Source: Fidelibacterota bacterium SCGC AAA160-B08 (lineage in GTDB: Bacteria > Fidelibacterota > Marinisomatia > Marinisomatales > Marinisomataceae). From it: a DNA stretch of 64,000 bases. A program made the translations under genes and the position numbers. The stretch spans positions 1 to 64,000 of the forward strand of contig AQSD01000004.1 in assembly GCA_000402755.1 (NCBI GenBank). The letters are read 5' to 3'. This document shows, in pieces, positions 53,466-63,275 of this stretch (its first letter is position 1; every line of letters begins with the position of its first letter). The notes beneath the pieces are model-generated. The model made no database searches. It saw nothing but the letters and a program-made list of their open reading frames with translations, and was not told the DNA's origin.

Positions 53466-54455
53466 ATGTCACTAGATAACACTATCAAAGAAATTCAGAC
53501 ATCTTTCCGCTCAGATTTATCTAACTGCAAAACAACTACTGACCTCGAAAATATCCGCATTACCTACCTAGGAAGAAAAGGTAAGATTACTATTCTATTT
53601 GATGACTTCGCAAAACTACCTGGATCTGAAAAACCTAAGTACGGAAAAGCATTAAATGTCTTAAAGACGGATTTAACTATCGCCTTTAATCAAAAAATGA
53701 ATGAATTGAATCCTAATAGTAGTGGATCCAATAACAATTCAGCAGATTTTTCATTACCTGGATATGACTTACCAAAAGGAAGTTTGCATCCATTAGAGCA
53801 AATTACGAGTGAGATAAAATCAATTTTCCAATCTGTTGGGTTTTCTGTTGCATATGGACCTGAAATTGATGATGATTATCATAATTTTGAAGCATTGAAC
53901 GTTCCAAAACATCATCCTGCAAGAGATATGCAAGATACTTTCTTTATTGACCCTAATACGGTATTAAGAACCCATACTTCAAATGTTCAGATTCACTTAA
54001 TGGAGAATCAAGATCCACCTATTCGTCATATTTGTTGTGGACGGGTCTTTAGAAATGAAGCAGTGAGCTATAAAAGCTTTTGCTTATTTAATCAAGTTGA
54101 AGGTTTGGTCGTAAATGAATCGTCTTCTTTCGCAGAAATGAAAGGTACTTTAGAATATTTTGTTGAAGAGATGTTTGGAAAAGGTACAAAAATGCGATTT
54201 AGACCAAGTTATTTTCCATTTACCGAACCAAGTGCTGAAGTAGATATATGGAATGATAAACTTAATCAATGGATGGAAATCTTAGGTTGCGGTATGGTAA
54301 ACCCAAATGTTCTTGCAAATGTTGGGTATGACAATAAAAAATATCAGGGATTTGCTTTTGGAATGGGCATAGAGCGTATTGCAATGATTAAATATGGAAT
54401 TAAAGATATTCGTTTATTCTATCAGAATGACAAACGATTTTTGGAGCAATTTTAA
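53466..54455 (+). CDS. pheS: phenylalanyl-tRNA synthetase alpha subunit
   Basis: Catalytic class II subunit, 329 residues. The N-terminal coiled-coil (1-90) is followed by the core with RTHTSNVQIHLME, HICCGRVFRNE (motif 2) and GFAFGMGIERIAMIKYGI (motif 3). It pairs with PheT in a 2:2 tetramer. The TAA overlaps the pheT ATG by one base. Confidence 0.97.
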   Translation: MSLDNTIKEIQTSFRSDLSNCKTTTDLENIRITYLGRKGKITILFDDFAKLPGSEKPKYGKALNVLKTDLTIAFNQKMNELNPNSSGSNNNSADFSLPGYDLPKGSLHPLEQITSEIKSIFQSVGFSVAYGPEIDDDYHNFEALNVPKHHPARDMQDTFFIDPNTVLRTHTSNVQIHLMENQDPPIRHICCGRVFRNEAVSYKSFCLFNQVEGLVVNESSSFAEMKGTLEYFVEEMFGKGTKMRFRPSYFPFTEPSAEVDIWNDKLNQWMEILGCGMVNPNVLANVGYDNKKYQGFAFGMGIERIAMIKYGIKDIRLFYQNDKRFLEQF

Positions 54456-56833
54456 TGAAAGTTTCTCTATCATGGCTTAAGCGATTTGTCGACTTTGAAT
54501 ATTCTTCATCTGAGCTCGCAGATAAACTAACTATGCAAGGATTTGAATCTGAAGTAGTTACAGACTTTAGCTCACTTCAGCATATTGTTGTAGGAGAGGT
54601 TAAATCTGCCGAAAAACATCCAGATGCTGATAAACTGAAGGTTTGCACGGTTACAGATGGAAACGACTCATATAACGTTGTTTGTGGCGCACCTAATGTT
54701 GACAAAGGTCAAAAAATTGTATTTGCTAAGGTAGGCGCTGTATTACCTGGAGATTTTAAAATTGGAAAAGCAAAAATTAGAGGTGTTGAAAGTTTTGGAA
54801 TGATTTGCTCTGAAAGAGAGCTGGGGATATCGGAAGAACATGACGGTATTATGGTTTTAGATCATTCTTGCGAGGTTGGTGTAAATATTGATTCAATCTT
54901 AGGGGAAGCATATGACGCTATTGATGTAGAAATTACTCCAGATAAAGCATTCGCATTAAGTCATCGTGGTATTGCAAGAGAAGTTGCTGCTATGTCAGGC
55001 GCTAAGCTTAAAACTCCAATCGAAGTATCAAAGATTACGTCTAAAGGAAAAGATCTTATCAAGGTATCATTAGACAAAGATGGTGGATGTACTCGCTATA
55101 TTGCAGGTACAATGAAAAACCTTACGGTTGGACCATCGCCTAAATGGCTTACAGACTACTTAAAGTCTGTGGGACAAAAGAGTATCAACAATCTAGTTGA
55201 TATATCAAATTTTATGTTATTAGAAATTGGACATCCAACACATATTTTTGATTTAAATAAGTTGTCAAAACCTACTATTGAAGTAAAATGGGCTAAAAAA
55301 GGTGAAAAATTTGATGCATTAGACGAAGAATCATACAAATTAGATACCGATCATCTAATTATCACGGACTCTGTAAATACTATTGCTCTAGCAGGAATCA
55401 TTGGAGGAAAAGATAGTGCTGTATCAGAGACAACAACTGAAGTCTTGATTGAGAGCGCTTACTTTAATCCGGTTGTTATAAGAAAAGGGTCTAAAAAATT
55501 AAATTTATTATCTGAGGCATCTAGACGTTTTGAAAGAGGAGCAGATCCTGAGGCAACTCTAGAAGCTTTTTACATGATTGTAGGTCTTATGACTGAAGTA
55601 GCGGGAGGTACGTTAGAATCGCTTATTACAGATGAATCTACTATCGATACTACTTTGCATAAGGTTTCTTTATCAGAAGACAAGCTCTTAAAATATACAG
55701 GGCAGGAAATAGATTCTAAATCTGTTGGTTCAATACTTGATGGATTGTATATCGGTTACGATAAATCAAAAACAGGTTGGGATTGTACCATTCCATCTTT
55801 CAGACATGACGTAGTACATGAAACAGATCTTATAGAAGAGGTTTTACGTTGCTATGGTTATGAAAATATTAAATCTTCGTATAGTTTTTCATCTCAAATG
55901 CAATATGCCAATGATGAAGAACAGCCATTATTTGAACTAAAGCAGTACCTATCATCTTTAGGATTCAACCAATGTTATAATAATTCATTGCAAGATATCG
56001 AGGAGGTTAAGGCTTTCGGTATTACTCCTGTATCCGTTATGAACCCATCTTCAGAAAGAATGAATACATTACGTACAACTCTTCATCGTGGTTTATTAGA
56101 GAATTTAGATTTTAATTTCAAGAATGGTTCAGCCAATACATTGATTTATGAGCATGGAACTGTGTTTGAGAAAAAAGGAGATACCTTAAAAGATATTGAT
56201 CAAGTGAGTAATTTCTCCTGTCTAATACATGGAAATTTCTATGATAAGAGTGTTCACTTTGATGGAGTAGAAAATAATTTCTTCTTATTAAAGGGAATAG
56301 CAACGAACGCATTTCAAACCCTTACTAAAGCTAAAGTTAAGTTTGTAGAAGATAAGAGTTCGTATTGCGACATATTTTATCGTATTGTTGATAACAAAAA
56401 GAATACTGTAGGCTCTATAGGGGTTATAGCAGGTTCTTTTCTTGATAAGCTAGATATTGCACATAAGACGGATGTTTGTGTTATGGATATTAATACAACC
56501 TTCTTTACGGAGCATTTTAATCATAGCGTTAAAGTAAAAGATATTATTTTATACCCTGTAGTTACTAGGGATTTAAATTTTAAGCTAGATAGCGGTGCTA
56601 ATCTAGGCGAAGTATGTTCTGCTATGAAATCGGTAAATCAATCAATATTACAAGATGTATGGCCTGTTGATATTTATCAATCGAAAGAAGAGAAAAGTAA
56701 GAAGAATGTACTATTCAAGCTATCATTTCAAAACATTAAGAAAACACTTGAAGATAATGAGGTAAATGCAATTATTACAGAAATTATAAGCATTGTTACA
56801 AAGAAATTTAATGCTAAATTAAGGGATAATTAA
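54455..56833 (+). CDS. pheT: phenylalanyl-tRNA synthetase beta subunit
   Basis: A 792-residue tRNA-binding and editing subunit. The order is an N-terminal tRNA-binding domain (VGEVKSAEKHPDADKLKVC near 47), B3/B4 editing domain (RYIAGTMKNLTVGPSPKWL onward), B5 domain (near 400-470), catalytic-like core and C-terminal FDX-ACB domain (YPVVTRDLNFKLDSGANLGE near 697). Length is typical. Coupled to pheS. Confidence 0.97.
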   Translation: MKVSLSWLKRFVDFEYSSSELADKLTMQGFESEVVTDFSSLQHIVVGEVKSAEKHPDADKLKVCTVTDGNDSYNVVCGAPNVDKGQKIVFAKVGAVLPGDFKIGKAKIRGVESFGMICSERELGISEEHDGIMVLDHSCEVGVNIDSILGEAYDAIDVEITPDKAFALSHRGIAREVAAMSGAKLKTPIEVSKITSKGKDLIKVSLDKDGGCTRYIAGTMKNLTVGPSPKWLTDYLKSVGQKSINNLVDISNFMLLEIGHPTHIFDLNKLSKPTIEVKWAKKGEKFDALDEESYKLDTDHLIITDSVNTIALAGIIGGKDSAVSETTTEVLIESAYFNPVVIRKGSKKLNLLSEASRRFERGADPEATLEAFYMIVGLMTEVAGGTLESLITDESTIDTTLHKVSLSEDKLLKYTGQEIDSKSVGSILDGLYIGYDKSKTGWDCTIPSFRHDVVHETDLIEEVLRCYGYENIKSSYSFSSQMQYANDEEQPLFELKQYLSSLGFNQCYNNSLQDIEEVKAFGITPVSVMNPSSERMNTLRTTLHRGLLENLDFNFKNGSANTLIYEHGTVFEKKGDTLKDIDQVSNFSCLIHGNFYDKSVHFDGVENNFFLLKGIATNAFQTLTKAKVKFVEDKSSYCDIFYRIVDNKKNTVGSIGVIAGSFLDKLDIAHKTDVCVMDINTTFFTEHFNHSVKVKDIILYPVVTRDLNFKLDSGANLGEVCSAMKSVNQSILQDVWPVDIYQSKEEKSKKNVLFKLSFQNIKKTLEDNEVNAIITEIISIVTKKFNAKLRDN

Positions 56834-56846
56834 TAGGAAGATAGCT

Positions 56847-57140
56847 ATGGAAGATTCAGAAAAAAAAGTTGTAAAAGTTAGAATTTTTGGTCAAGAATAC
56901 TCTATCCGAGCTACCGTTAACGAAGATCACATAAGAGAATGTGCTGCGTTGGTAGATAGAAAGATGGCTGAAATTCAAAGATCAGCACCTTCATCCTTAA
57001 ATGCATCTAAGATAGCTATTTTAGCTGCAATGAACATCTCTGATGAATTGATGAGCGCACAAAGAGGAGAATACTCCTTTAAAGGCGAAGTAGAATCAAA
57101 GATTAAGTCTTTGGTTGAACGTATTGAAGAAATAGTTTAA
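56847..57140 (+). CDS. zapA: cell division protein ZapA
   Basis: A 97-residue FtsZ-ring-associated protein. The N-terminal VKVRIFGQEYSIRAT and VDRKMAEIQRSAPS are the ZapA fold, then a helical C-terminus with ILAAMNISDELM suggests coiled-coil dimerisation. Its position right after pheT is common. GGAAG lies eight bases before the ATG. Confidence 0.92.
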   Translation: MEDSEKKVVKVRIFGQEYSIRATVNEDHIRECAALVDRKMAEIQRSAPSSLNASKIAILAAMNISDELMSAQRGEYSFKGEVESKIKSLVERIEEIV

Positions 57141-57162
57141 AAAATAACAGAGAAAGGGTTTT

Positions 57163-58038
57163 GTGTTGGATACAAAAATTTTATCAGGAATAGAAGCAAG
57201 TCACGCTCTATATGATAGTCTGCATGATCGCATTCACACCTTAAAAGAAAAGGGTATTACTCCTGGATTAGCAGCTATTTTAGTCGGAGAAGATCCTGCG
57301 TCACAAATTTACGTTCGCAATAAAACAAAGCGCTTTGATGCTTTGGGACTCAAATCAGACCTTTATCGCTTAGAAGACTCTGTTTCACAGAAAGAATTAT
57401 TAGATTTAATCGCAAAAATTAATGCAGATGATAGCTTTCACGGTATTTTAGTACAACTGCCATTGCCAAAGCATATTGATAGCGACAAGGTTATCCATGC
57501 TATTGATCCAAAAAAAGACGTTGATGGGTTTCATCCAGAAAATGCTGGATTACTGTCAATAGGTCGACCAAGATTTGTTCCCTGTACACCTAAGGGGATT
57601 ATGTTCATGCTAAAACACTTCGATGTTGATTTAAATGGGAAGCATGTAGTGGTGGTAGGTCGTAGCAATATTGTCGGAAGACCCGTTTCTGTTTTATCTA
57701 GCCTTAAATCTTTAGGAAACGCAACCGTAACGCTTTGCCATAGCGGTACATCTGATTTAAAGCATTTTACACAACAAGCCGATGTTGTAGTCGCAGCCAT
57801 GGGCTCTCCAGAATTTTTAGACGCTTCCTTTATTAAAGAGGGCGCTTGTCTTGTTGACGTTGGAATTAATCGTATTGAACGTGATGGAAAGTCTGTTATT
57901 GTTGGAGATGTTAATCAGCCAAGCGTAACAGGTAAAGCCAGTTCACTTACGCCGGTACCTAGAGGAGTAGGTCCTATGACAATAGCTATGTTAGTAGAAA
58001 ACACTATTGTGTCAGCAGAATTATTATTATTAAATTAA
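57163..58038 (+). CDS. folD: methylene-tetrahydrofolate dehydrogenase/cyclohydrolase
   Basis: Bifunctional one-carbon enzyme oxidising 5,10-methylene-THF and hydrolysing methenyl-THF. The 291-residue protein has ILVGEDPASQIYVRNKTK near 44 (catalytic Lys), GILVQLPLPKHID near 99, DVDGFHPENAG near 122 and the Rossmann motif VVVGRSNIVGRPV near 163. Start is GTG at 57163 with AAAGGG upstream. Confidence 0.96.
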   Translation: MLDTKILSGIEASHALYDSLHDRIHTLKEKGITPGLAAILVGEDPASQIYVRNKTKRFDALGLKSDLYRLEDSVSQKELLDLIAKINADDSFHGILVQLPLPKHIDSDKVIHAIDPKKDVDGFHPENAGLLSIGRPRFVPCTPKGIMFMLKHFDVDLNGKHVVVVGRSNIVGRPVSVLSSLKSLGNATVTLCHSGTSDLKHFTQQADVVVAAMGSPEFLDASFIKEGACLVDVGINRIERDGKSVIVGDVNQPSVTGKASSLTPVPRGVGPMTIAMLVENTIVSAELLLLN

Positions 58039-58065
58039 TTTTTTATTAAAATGAAGGTTTATAAC

Positions 58066-59853
58066 ATGAAAAAAATAGCATTAATAGTACTGTCCTTATT
58101 GTTTATGGGATGCGCAGGTAACAATATTGATCAGGACGAAATAAAGAAAGCCAATCAATTTTTTGAATCTATTTTCCAGGACAGGGTATTAGATAGTCCT
58201 GAATTTCAGACAAGATTAGGATATAAATCTAATTACGATCAATGGGATGACATTACCTGGATTAAAGCAAGAGAAGATATAAGACAAGCTCAGGAAGATT
58301 TAAAATATCTAAGAGAGAATATTAATATCGATAAACTAGATGATAAAACTGCAATTAGTTATCGATTGATGGAAAAATCTTTACAAAGAACCATAGATTC
58401 TGATCCATATTTATTCCGTGGATATATGGTAACTCATCGCGGAGGAAAGCATTCTTCGATTCCATCTTTTTTAATCAATTATCAGTCGATGGAAGATGAA
58501 AGAGATGTAAAAGATTATTTAGAAAGATTGCGTAATATTGGCCCACTCTTTGAAGACTTTATCGATGAATTGAAGCTAAGAGATGAGCTTGGAACTATTG
58601 CACCTATGTTTGTTTATCCTAAGGCAATTGCTGTGTGTGAAAATATTATATCAGGCTATCCGTTTGAAGAGGTAAAAGAGCAAAATGTTATTTATGAAGA
58701 TTTTGTTACAAAAATAGAAGCATTAGATCTAACAGATGCGATTAAACTACGTTATAAAAGTGAAGCCGAAGCTATCTTAGTTACAATAGTAAATTACTCT
58801 TATAGGACTTTAATCGACTTTCTTGGTGAGCAGCAACTAAAAGCTACTAATAATGACGGTGTTTGGAAGTACCCTAACGGTGCTGAATATTATCAATACA
58901 GCTTAGATAATTATACAACATTAGGATTAACTGCAGAGCAAGTACATCAAGTTGGATTAGATGAAGTCGCTCGTATTCATGAAGAAATTTATACTATTAT
59001 GGAGACGGTTTCTTTTGAAGGTAATTTACAGGAATTTTTTGACTTCATGAGAACAGACCCACAGTTTTATTATCCGCAAGGACCTAAAGGGCGTCAAATG
59101 TATTTAGATCAAGTGAATGTGGTGGTTGACACAATATCTGCTCGCATTGAAGAGTTATTCTATGGATTACCAAGTATTCCACTTGTTGTAAAAGCGGTCG
59201 AACCTTACCGTGAAGCTTCTGCTGGTATTGCATTTTATAGTCGAGGACAAGCTGATGGAAGTCGTCCTGGAATCTATTATGCTAATCTATACAACATGCA
59301 AGATATGCCAATTTATAAATTAGAAAACTTAGCTTATCATGAAGCAATTCCTGGACATCATATGCAGATTGCGATCGCATTGGAAGTAGAAGGAATGCCA
59401 AGCTTTAGAAAATATGGTGGATACAGTGTATTTTCTGAGGGATGGGCACTGTACTCTGAAACACTTCCAAAAGAAATTGGTCTTTATGAAGATCCTTATT
59501 CTGATTTTGGTCGTTTATCTGGAGAACTTTGGAGAGCCTGTCGCTTGGTAGTAGATACTGGAATTCATCATTACAGATGGACTAGAGAAGAAGGAATTGA
59601 TTATTATATGAGCAATACAGCCAATCCAGAAGGAGATTGTGTTGGAATGGTAGAACGTCATATTGTATGGCCAGGCCAAGCTGTTTCTTATAAAATAGGT
59701 ATGTTAAAAATTCAAGAATTACGTACTTATGCTGAATTATCTCTGGGGGCTAAATTTTCTCTTCAAGCCTTTCATGATATTGTATTAAAAAATGGAGGCG
59801 TACCAATGGATATTCTTCAAGATATTGTATATCAATGGGTAGGTAGTCAGTAG
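58066..59853 (+). CDS. DUF885 lipoprotein, putative metallopeptidase
   Basis: A 595-residue lipoprotein (lipobox LFMGC, Cys16). The C-terminal half has the HExxH-type motif in AYHEAIPGHHMQIAIALE near 420 and FSEGWALYSETLPKEIG near 454, as in the DUF885 family, which resembles M32/thermolysin-like zinc peptidases. The periplasmic substrate is unknown. An ATG at 58051 is an alternative; GAAGG precedes 58066 by eight bases. Confidence 0.88.
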   Translation: MKKIALIVLSLLFMGCAGNNIDQDEIKKANQFFESIFQDRVLDSPEFQTRLGYKSNYDQWDDITWIKAREDIRQAQEDLKYLRENINIDKLDDKTAISYRLMEKSLQRTIDSDPYLFRGYMVTHRGGKHSSIPSFLINYQSMEDERDVKDYLERLRNIGPLFEDFIDELKLRDELGTIAPMFVYPKAIAVCENIISGYPFEEVKEQNVIYEDFVTKIEALDLTDAIKLRYKSEAEAILVTIVNYSYRTLIDFLGEQQLKATNNDGVWKYPNGAEYYQYSLDNYTTLGLTAEQVHQVGLDEVARIHEEIYTIMETVSFEGNLQEFFDFMRTDPQFYYPQGPKGRQMYLDQVNVVVDTISARIEELFYGLPSIPLVVKAVEPYREASAGIAFYSRGQADGSRPGIYYANLYNMQDMPIYKLENLAYHEAIPGHHMQIAIALEVEGMPSFRKYGGYSVFSEGWALYSETLPKEIGLYEDPYSDFGRLSGELWRACRLVVDTGIHHYRWTREEGIDYYMSNTANPEGDCVGMVERHIVWPGQAVSYKIGMLKIQELRTYAELSLGAKFSLQAFHDIVLKNGGVPMDILQDIVYQWVGSQ

Positions 59854-59858
59854 ATTTT

Positions 59859-60179
59859 ATGATTATTATCAAAACAACATCCGATAGCCATAAGACGATG
59901 AAAGATATCACCAATGCGCTACTTAATAAACGTTATGCTGCATGTGTTAATATTATTCCTCGTATGCGCTCAAAATATGTCCTAGATGGACGTATTGTTG
60001 AGTCGAGAGAGGTTATGTTGCTTATCAAGACATCGCAAGATTTAGAGGCAAAGGTATATCAAACCATTAAAGAGATGCACAACTATGATATTCCTGAGAT
60101 TTCTACTATCTCAACAAGCAACGTAGATAAAGATTATTTAAAATGGATTAATGAATCACTTGAATTAGAAAAAAAATAA
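59859..60179 (+). CDS. cutA: divalent-cation tolerance protein CutA
   Basis: A 106-residue trimeric protein. The pattern IIIKTTSDSHKTMKDITNALLNKRYAACVNIIP, then SREVMLLIKTSQDLEAKVYQTIKE and HNYDIPEIS, is typical of CutA1. It was linked to copper tolerance in E. coli, but its role is disputed. Its stop overlaps a small ORF by one base (TAATG). Confidence 0.93.
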   Translation: MIIIKTTSDSHKTMKDITNALLNKRYAACVNIIPRMRSKYVLDGRIVESREVMLLIKTSQDLEAKVYQTIKEMHNYDIPEISTISTSNVDKDYLKWINESLELEKK

Positions 60180-60322
60180 TGAACGACGACAACTATAAAA
60201 AATCTATATGGTATAGAATTGAGCGGTTCTTTGATAGGCATAACCATTTAATGGAGTTTATTAGAACAATATTGGCACTGCTTGTGCTTACTCTGCAACT
60301 ATATATTATTTCAAAATTGTAA
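60179..60322 (+). CDS. 47-residue membrane peptide coupled to cutA
   Basis: Starts on the last base of the cutA stop codon. The product is MNDDNYKKSIWYRIERFFDR, then HNHLMEF and a single hydrophobic helix IRTILALLVLTLQLYIISKL at the C-terminus. It fits a small tail-anchored membrane protein. It is too short for homology calls, but the TAATG coupling used by many real genes here supports it. Confidence 0.55.
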   Translation: MNDDNYKKSIWYRIERFFDRHNHLMEFIRTILALLVLTLQLYIISKL

Positions 60323-60332
60323 TAAGAGAAAA

Positions 60333-61436
60333 ATGAATCTAAATAATATTTCAGAGGGAAAAATTTTAAAGTATTTAGCATTATTCTTTACTGTTTTAAT
60401 GCTATTAACTGCTGCAGTTGTCTTAGCTTTTAAGTCTCCTGGAAGCATTAAAGAGCAATTATATGATCGTGCGGTTCAACCCTTACTTGTAATTCCACCA
60501 AATCAACCTGATGTACTACGTATAGTTTACACGGGTGTAAGTACTCCATTAACACCACATATTGCACAACAAAGCGTTGTAATATCGATTAATAGTAGTA
60601 ATTATGTTTTTGATTCAGGGTCACGTTCTACGGCGAACTTTATATCACAAGGTACCTTAGAAGCAGCCTCTATTGAAGCGGTCTTTCTAACGCATACCCA
60701 TTCTGACCATATTGGAAGCTTAGGTGAGTTAGTATTATCATCCTGGGGGCGTGGACGAACAAGCGCAATGCCAGTCTATGGTGCAACGCAATTAACGCAA
60801 AATGTTGTGGATGGATTTAACTTAGCCTACCAACCAGATAGAATGCATCGTGTTACCCATCATGGAGAAGGTTTTTTTGATGCAGAACATGGATTGTTAA
60901 AGGCTTATATATTTGATACGCCAGCAAGTGAAATATCCGTCTTCAAAGATAGTAATATCGAAGTATTTGCTTTTGATGTACCGCATGGACCTGTAGATGG
61001 TTCGGTTGGATATCGTATTGTAGCGGGTAGTCGCTCTGTTATTATTTCAGGTGATACAGACCTCATGGATGACTATAGTTTTGCAAATGGAGTAGATGTG
61101 TTAATTCATGAAGCAATTTTAGAACAAGAAAGTGAAGAAATTAGTCGTGCAGCATATCGCGTTGGTAATGATCGTATGGGAGTGGTATTCCATGATATTC
61201 AAAATTATCATGCCAATTTAATGGACTATGAAGATCAACCAGGATTATTAAGTCGTTTAGAAGGTATCGATATAGGAATGTTAGCATTGATTCATATCAT
61301 TCCAGATAAAGACCAACCAATTGTTAAACGTGTACTAAGACGCTTTAAATCAGCTTCGTCACATGAAACAGTAATTGTTAAAGATAACATGGTAATGGAA
61401 TTACCCTTAAACTCAGACAAGATTTTTATAAAATGA
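60333..61436 (+). CDS. membrane-anchored metallo-beta-lactamase-fold hydrolase
   Basis: A 367-residue protein with one N-terminal membrane helix (about 14-33). Its MBL domain carries FLTHTHSDHIGSLGEL (HxHxDH metal site), SGDTDLMDDY and a final His region (ALIHIIPDK). It resembles ribonuclease Z/arylsulfatase-type MBL enzymes. An alternative start at 60282 would overlap the small ORF; ATG 60333 is preceded by AAGAGA. Substrate unknown. It overlaps the nitroreductase gene by four bases. Confidence 0.82.
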   Translation: MNLNNISEGKILKYLALFFTVLMLLTAAVVLAFKSPGSIKEQLYDRAVQPLLVIPPNQPDVLRIVYTGVSTPLTPHIAQQSVVISINSSNYVFDSGSRSTANFISQGTLEAASIEAVFLTHTHSDHIGSLGELVLSSWGRGRTSAMPVYGATQLTQNVVDGFNLAYQPDRMHRVTHHGEGFFDAEHGLLKAYIFDTPASEISVFKDSNIEVFAFDVPHGPVDGSVGYRIVAGSRSVIISGDTDLMDDYSFANGVDVLIHEAILEQESEEISRAAYRVGNDRMGVVFHDIQNYHANLMDYEDQPGLLSRLEGIDIGMLALIHIIPDKDQPIVKRVLRRFKSASSHETVIVKDNMVMELPLNSDKIFIK

Positions 61437-62095
61437 ATATTATAGACAGCCTAAAATGGCGTTATGCCACCAAAAAATTTGATCCGGATAAAAAGGTCAG
61501 CGATACTGATATTGCTACCCTAAAAGAGGCGGTACGTCTTACCCCATCTTCTTATGGATTTCAGCTCTATAAAGTTATTGTCGTTACCGATCAAAAAATT
61601 AAAGATAAGCTCTACAAAGAATCGTATTATCAGTCCCAAATTCGTGATTGTTCGCACTTGTTTGTATTCTGTAGTTACAAGACTGTAGACTCCAAACATA
61701 TCGATGAATTTATTGATTTAATGGAGCAGGGAAGACAACAGGATCATGAGCGCGCTTATATAGATAAAATGAAATCCAAAGCAAAGATTATGCTCTATGG
61801 AACAATAGCAAAAGCGGATATTGGACGACGCGATAAATCAGAAGCACTTCATTGGATGCAAAAACAATGCTATTTGGCTATATCTCAGTTGATGGTAGCT
61901 TGTGCAGATATGCGTATTGATTCCTGTCCATTTGAAGGATTTAGTACAGAAGCGTATGATAAAATTTTAGACTTAGGGGACAAGAACTTAACCTCGACAG
62001 TATTACTACCAGTTGGCTATCGCACAGAAGACGATCGTCATCAGTTTCGTACAAAAGTACGTAAACCTCTCGATAAGCTTTTTGAAGACAGATAA
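61433..62095 (+). CDS. nitroreductase-family NAD(P)H oxidoreductase
   Basis: A 220-residue FMN flavoprotein of the NfsB/NAD(P)H-dependent oxidoreductase type. LKWRYATKKFDPDKKVSD at the N-terminus, AVRLTPSSYGFQLYKVIVV near 32, and GDKNLTSTVLLPVGYRTEDD near the end are typical. Substrate may be nitroaromatics or quinones. Coupled to the MBL gene (ATGA). Confidence 0.9.
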   Translation: MNIIDSLKWRYATKKFDPDKKVSDTDIATLKEAVRLTPSSYGFQLYKVIVVTDQKIKDKLYKESYYQSQIRDCSHLFVFCSYKTVDSKHIDEFIDLMEQGRQQDHERAYIDKMKSKAKIMLYGTIAKADIGRRDKSEALHWMQKQCYLAISQLMVACADMRIDSCPFEGFSTEAYDKILDLGDKNLTSTVLLPVGYRTEDDRHQFRTKVRKPLDKLFEDR

Positions 62096-62125
62096 TTTTA
62101 TCGTAAGTTGACATAACAATATCAT

Positions 62126-63250
62126 ATGCAATATTTCAATACAATTTTATTAATTATTATCGCGGCTCTAGCTGCGATGTCTTTTTTTCGAAAAAAAGAT
62201 GAAAGCACTATTAGTAAAGATCAGCTAGAAAAAGATTTCAAAGCAATCGCTGATGACTTATTGGTAAATCAAACAGAAGCAACAGAGAGAAAAGTCGAAG
62301 ACAAGCTTCATACTATCTTAGAGGGATTCGGAAAAGTTCAGAAAGAAAAATTTGATACTATAAGTACAAAAACAAAAGATATGACTGAGTTGATCACAAG
62401 GATGGAGCAAGATAGAACAGAGTCGGTAGGAAAGCAAACCGAGTTAATTCGTACAATGTTATCAAGCACCGATAATATTAGTCGCGTTATGAACTCTCCA
62501 GGACCTAGAGGTAAATGGGGCGAAATGCAAGTACGTCAAATTTTAGAAGCAGCTGGATTTAAAGAAGATGTTCACTTTCAATACAATAAGAAATCTCAAT
62601 TAGGATCTGATCGTCCTGATTTTGTTGTAAATGGTGCTGATGGCAAAAAAATTATTCTTGATGCAAAAGTTCCTTTTACCGCATTTGAAGAATCCACTAA
62701 AATCGATGATCCAAATGAGATAAAACGTTTATATAAAAAGCATGCAACAGAAACTCGTGCACATATGGACAAATTAGCAAAAAGCTGTTATTGGGATCAA
62801 TATGAAGATGCAGCTCCGTTCGTATTGATGGTTTTACCAGCAGAGTCATTATTATATGCAGCTTTTCAATCAGATGATTCTTTGTTTAAGGACGGTATTG
62901 ATAAACAAGTCTATATATGTTCTCCATTAAACTTACTTGCTACAATGCAAGTAATCGCTCAAGGGCATGTACATGTTAAGCAAAATGAGGATGCACGAAA
63001 AATTACTACAGCTGCTCGCGATCTTTTAAAGGTAGTGTCTGTTTTTAACGGCCACTTCAAATCTATTGGAATGCACACAGAACGTCTATTCAAGTCGTTT
63101 AACTCTGCAGCAAAAACATTAGAAGTGAAAGTAAAGCCTAAATTGGAAAAATTAAGCGATATGGGTGTAGAACTTGAAAAAGGTAAGGATGTAGATCCTG
63201 GAATTAAAATGATTGAAGATGGTCCAATTGATATTTTTGAAGAAGAATAA
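62126..63250 (+). CDS. rmuC: DNA recombination protein RmuC
   Basis: A 374-residue protein with one N-terminal membrane helix (about 4-20), a coiled-coil region (30-120) and the RmuC nuclease-like domain containing GPRGKWGEMQVRQILEAAGF near 125 and DRPDFVVNGADGKKIILDAKVP near 167. RmuC suppresses inverted-repeat recombination in E. coli; a PD-(D/E)xK nuclease is inferred from DAK in KIILDAKVP. A hexamer TTGACA lies 18 bases before the ATG. Confidence 0.92.
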   Translation: MQYFNTILLIIIAALAAMSFFRKKDESTISKDQLEKDFKAIADDLLVNQTEATERKVEDKLHTILEGFGKVQKEKFDTISTKTKDMTELITRMEQDRTESVGKQTELIRTMLSSTDNISRVMNSPGPRGKWGEMQVRQILEAAGFKEDVHFQYNKKSQLGSDRPDFVVNGADGKKIILDAKVPFTAFEESTKIDDPNEIKRLYKKHATETRAHMDKLAKSCYWDQYEDAAPFVLMVLPAESLLYAAFQSDDSLFKDGIDKQVYICSPLNLLATMQVIAQGHVHVKQNEDARKITTAARDLLKVVSVFNGHFKSIGMHTERLFKSFNSAAKTLEVKVKPKLEKLSDMGVELEKGKDVDPGIKMIEDGPIDIFEEE

Positions 63251-63275
63251 TTTTTAAACTTTTTGAGGATAAATA

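Noticed and set aside
52..62113. TTGACA hexamers at 52, 44022 and 62108 before gdhA, the acyl-CoA synthetase and rmuC, considered as -35 boxes.
   Set aside because: No acceptable -10 box lies 16-18 bases downstream in any of them, and at rmuC the transcript would start inside the gene.
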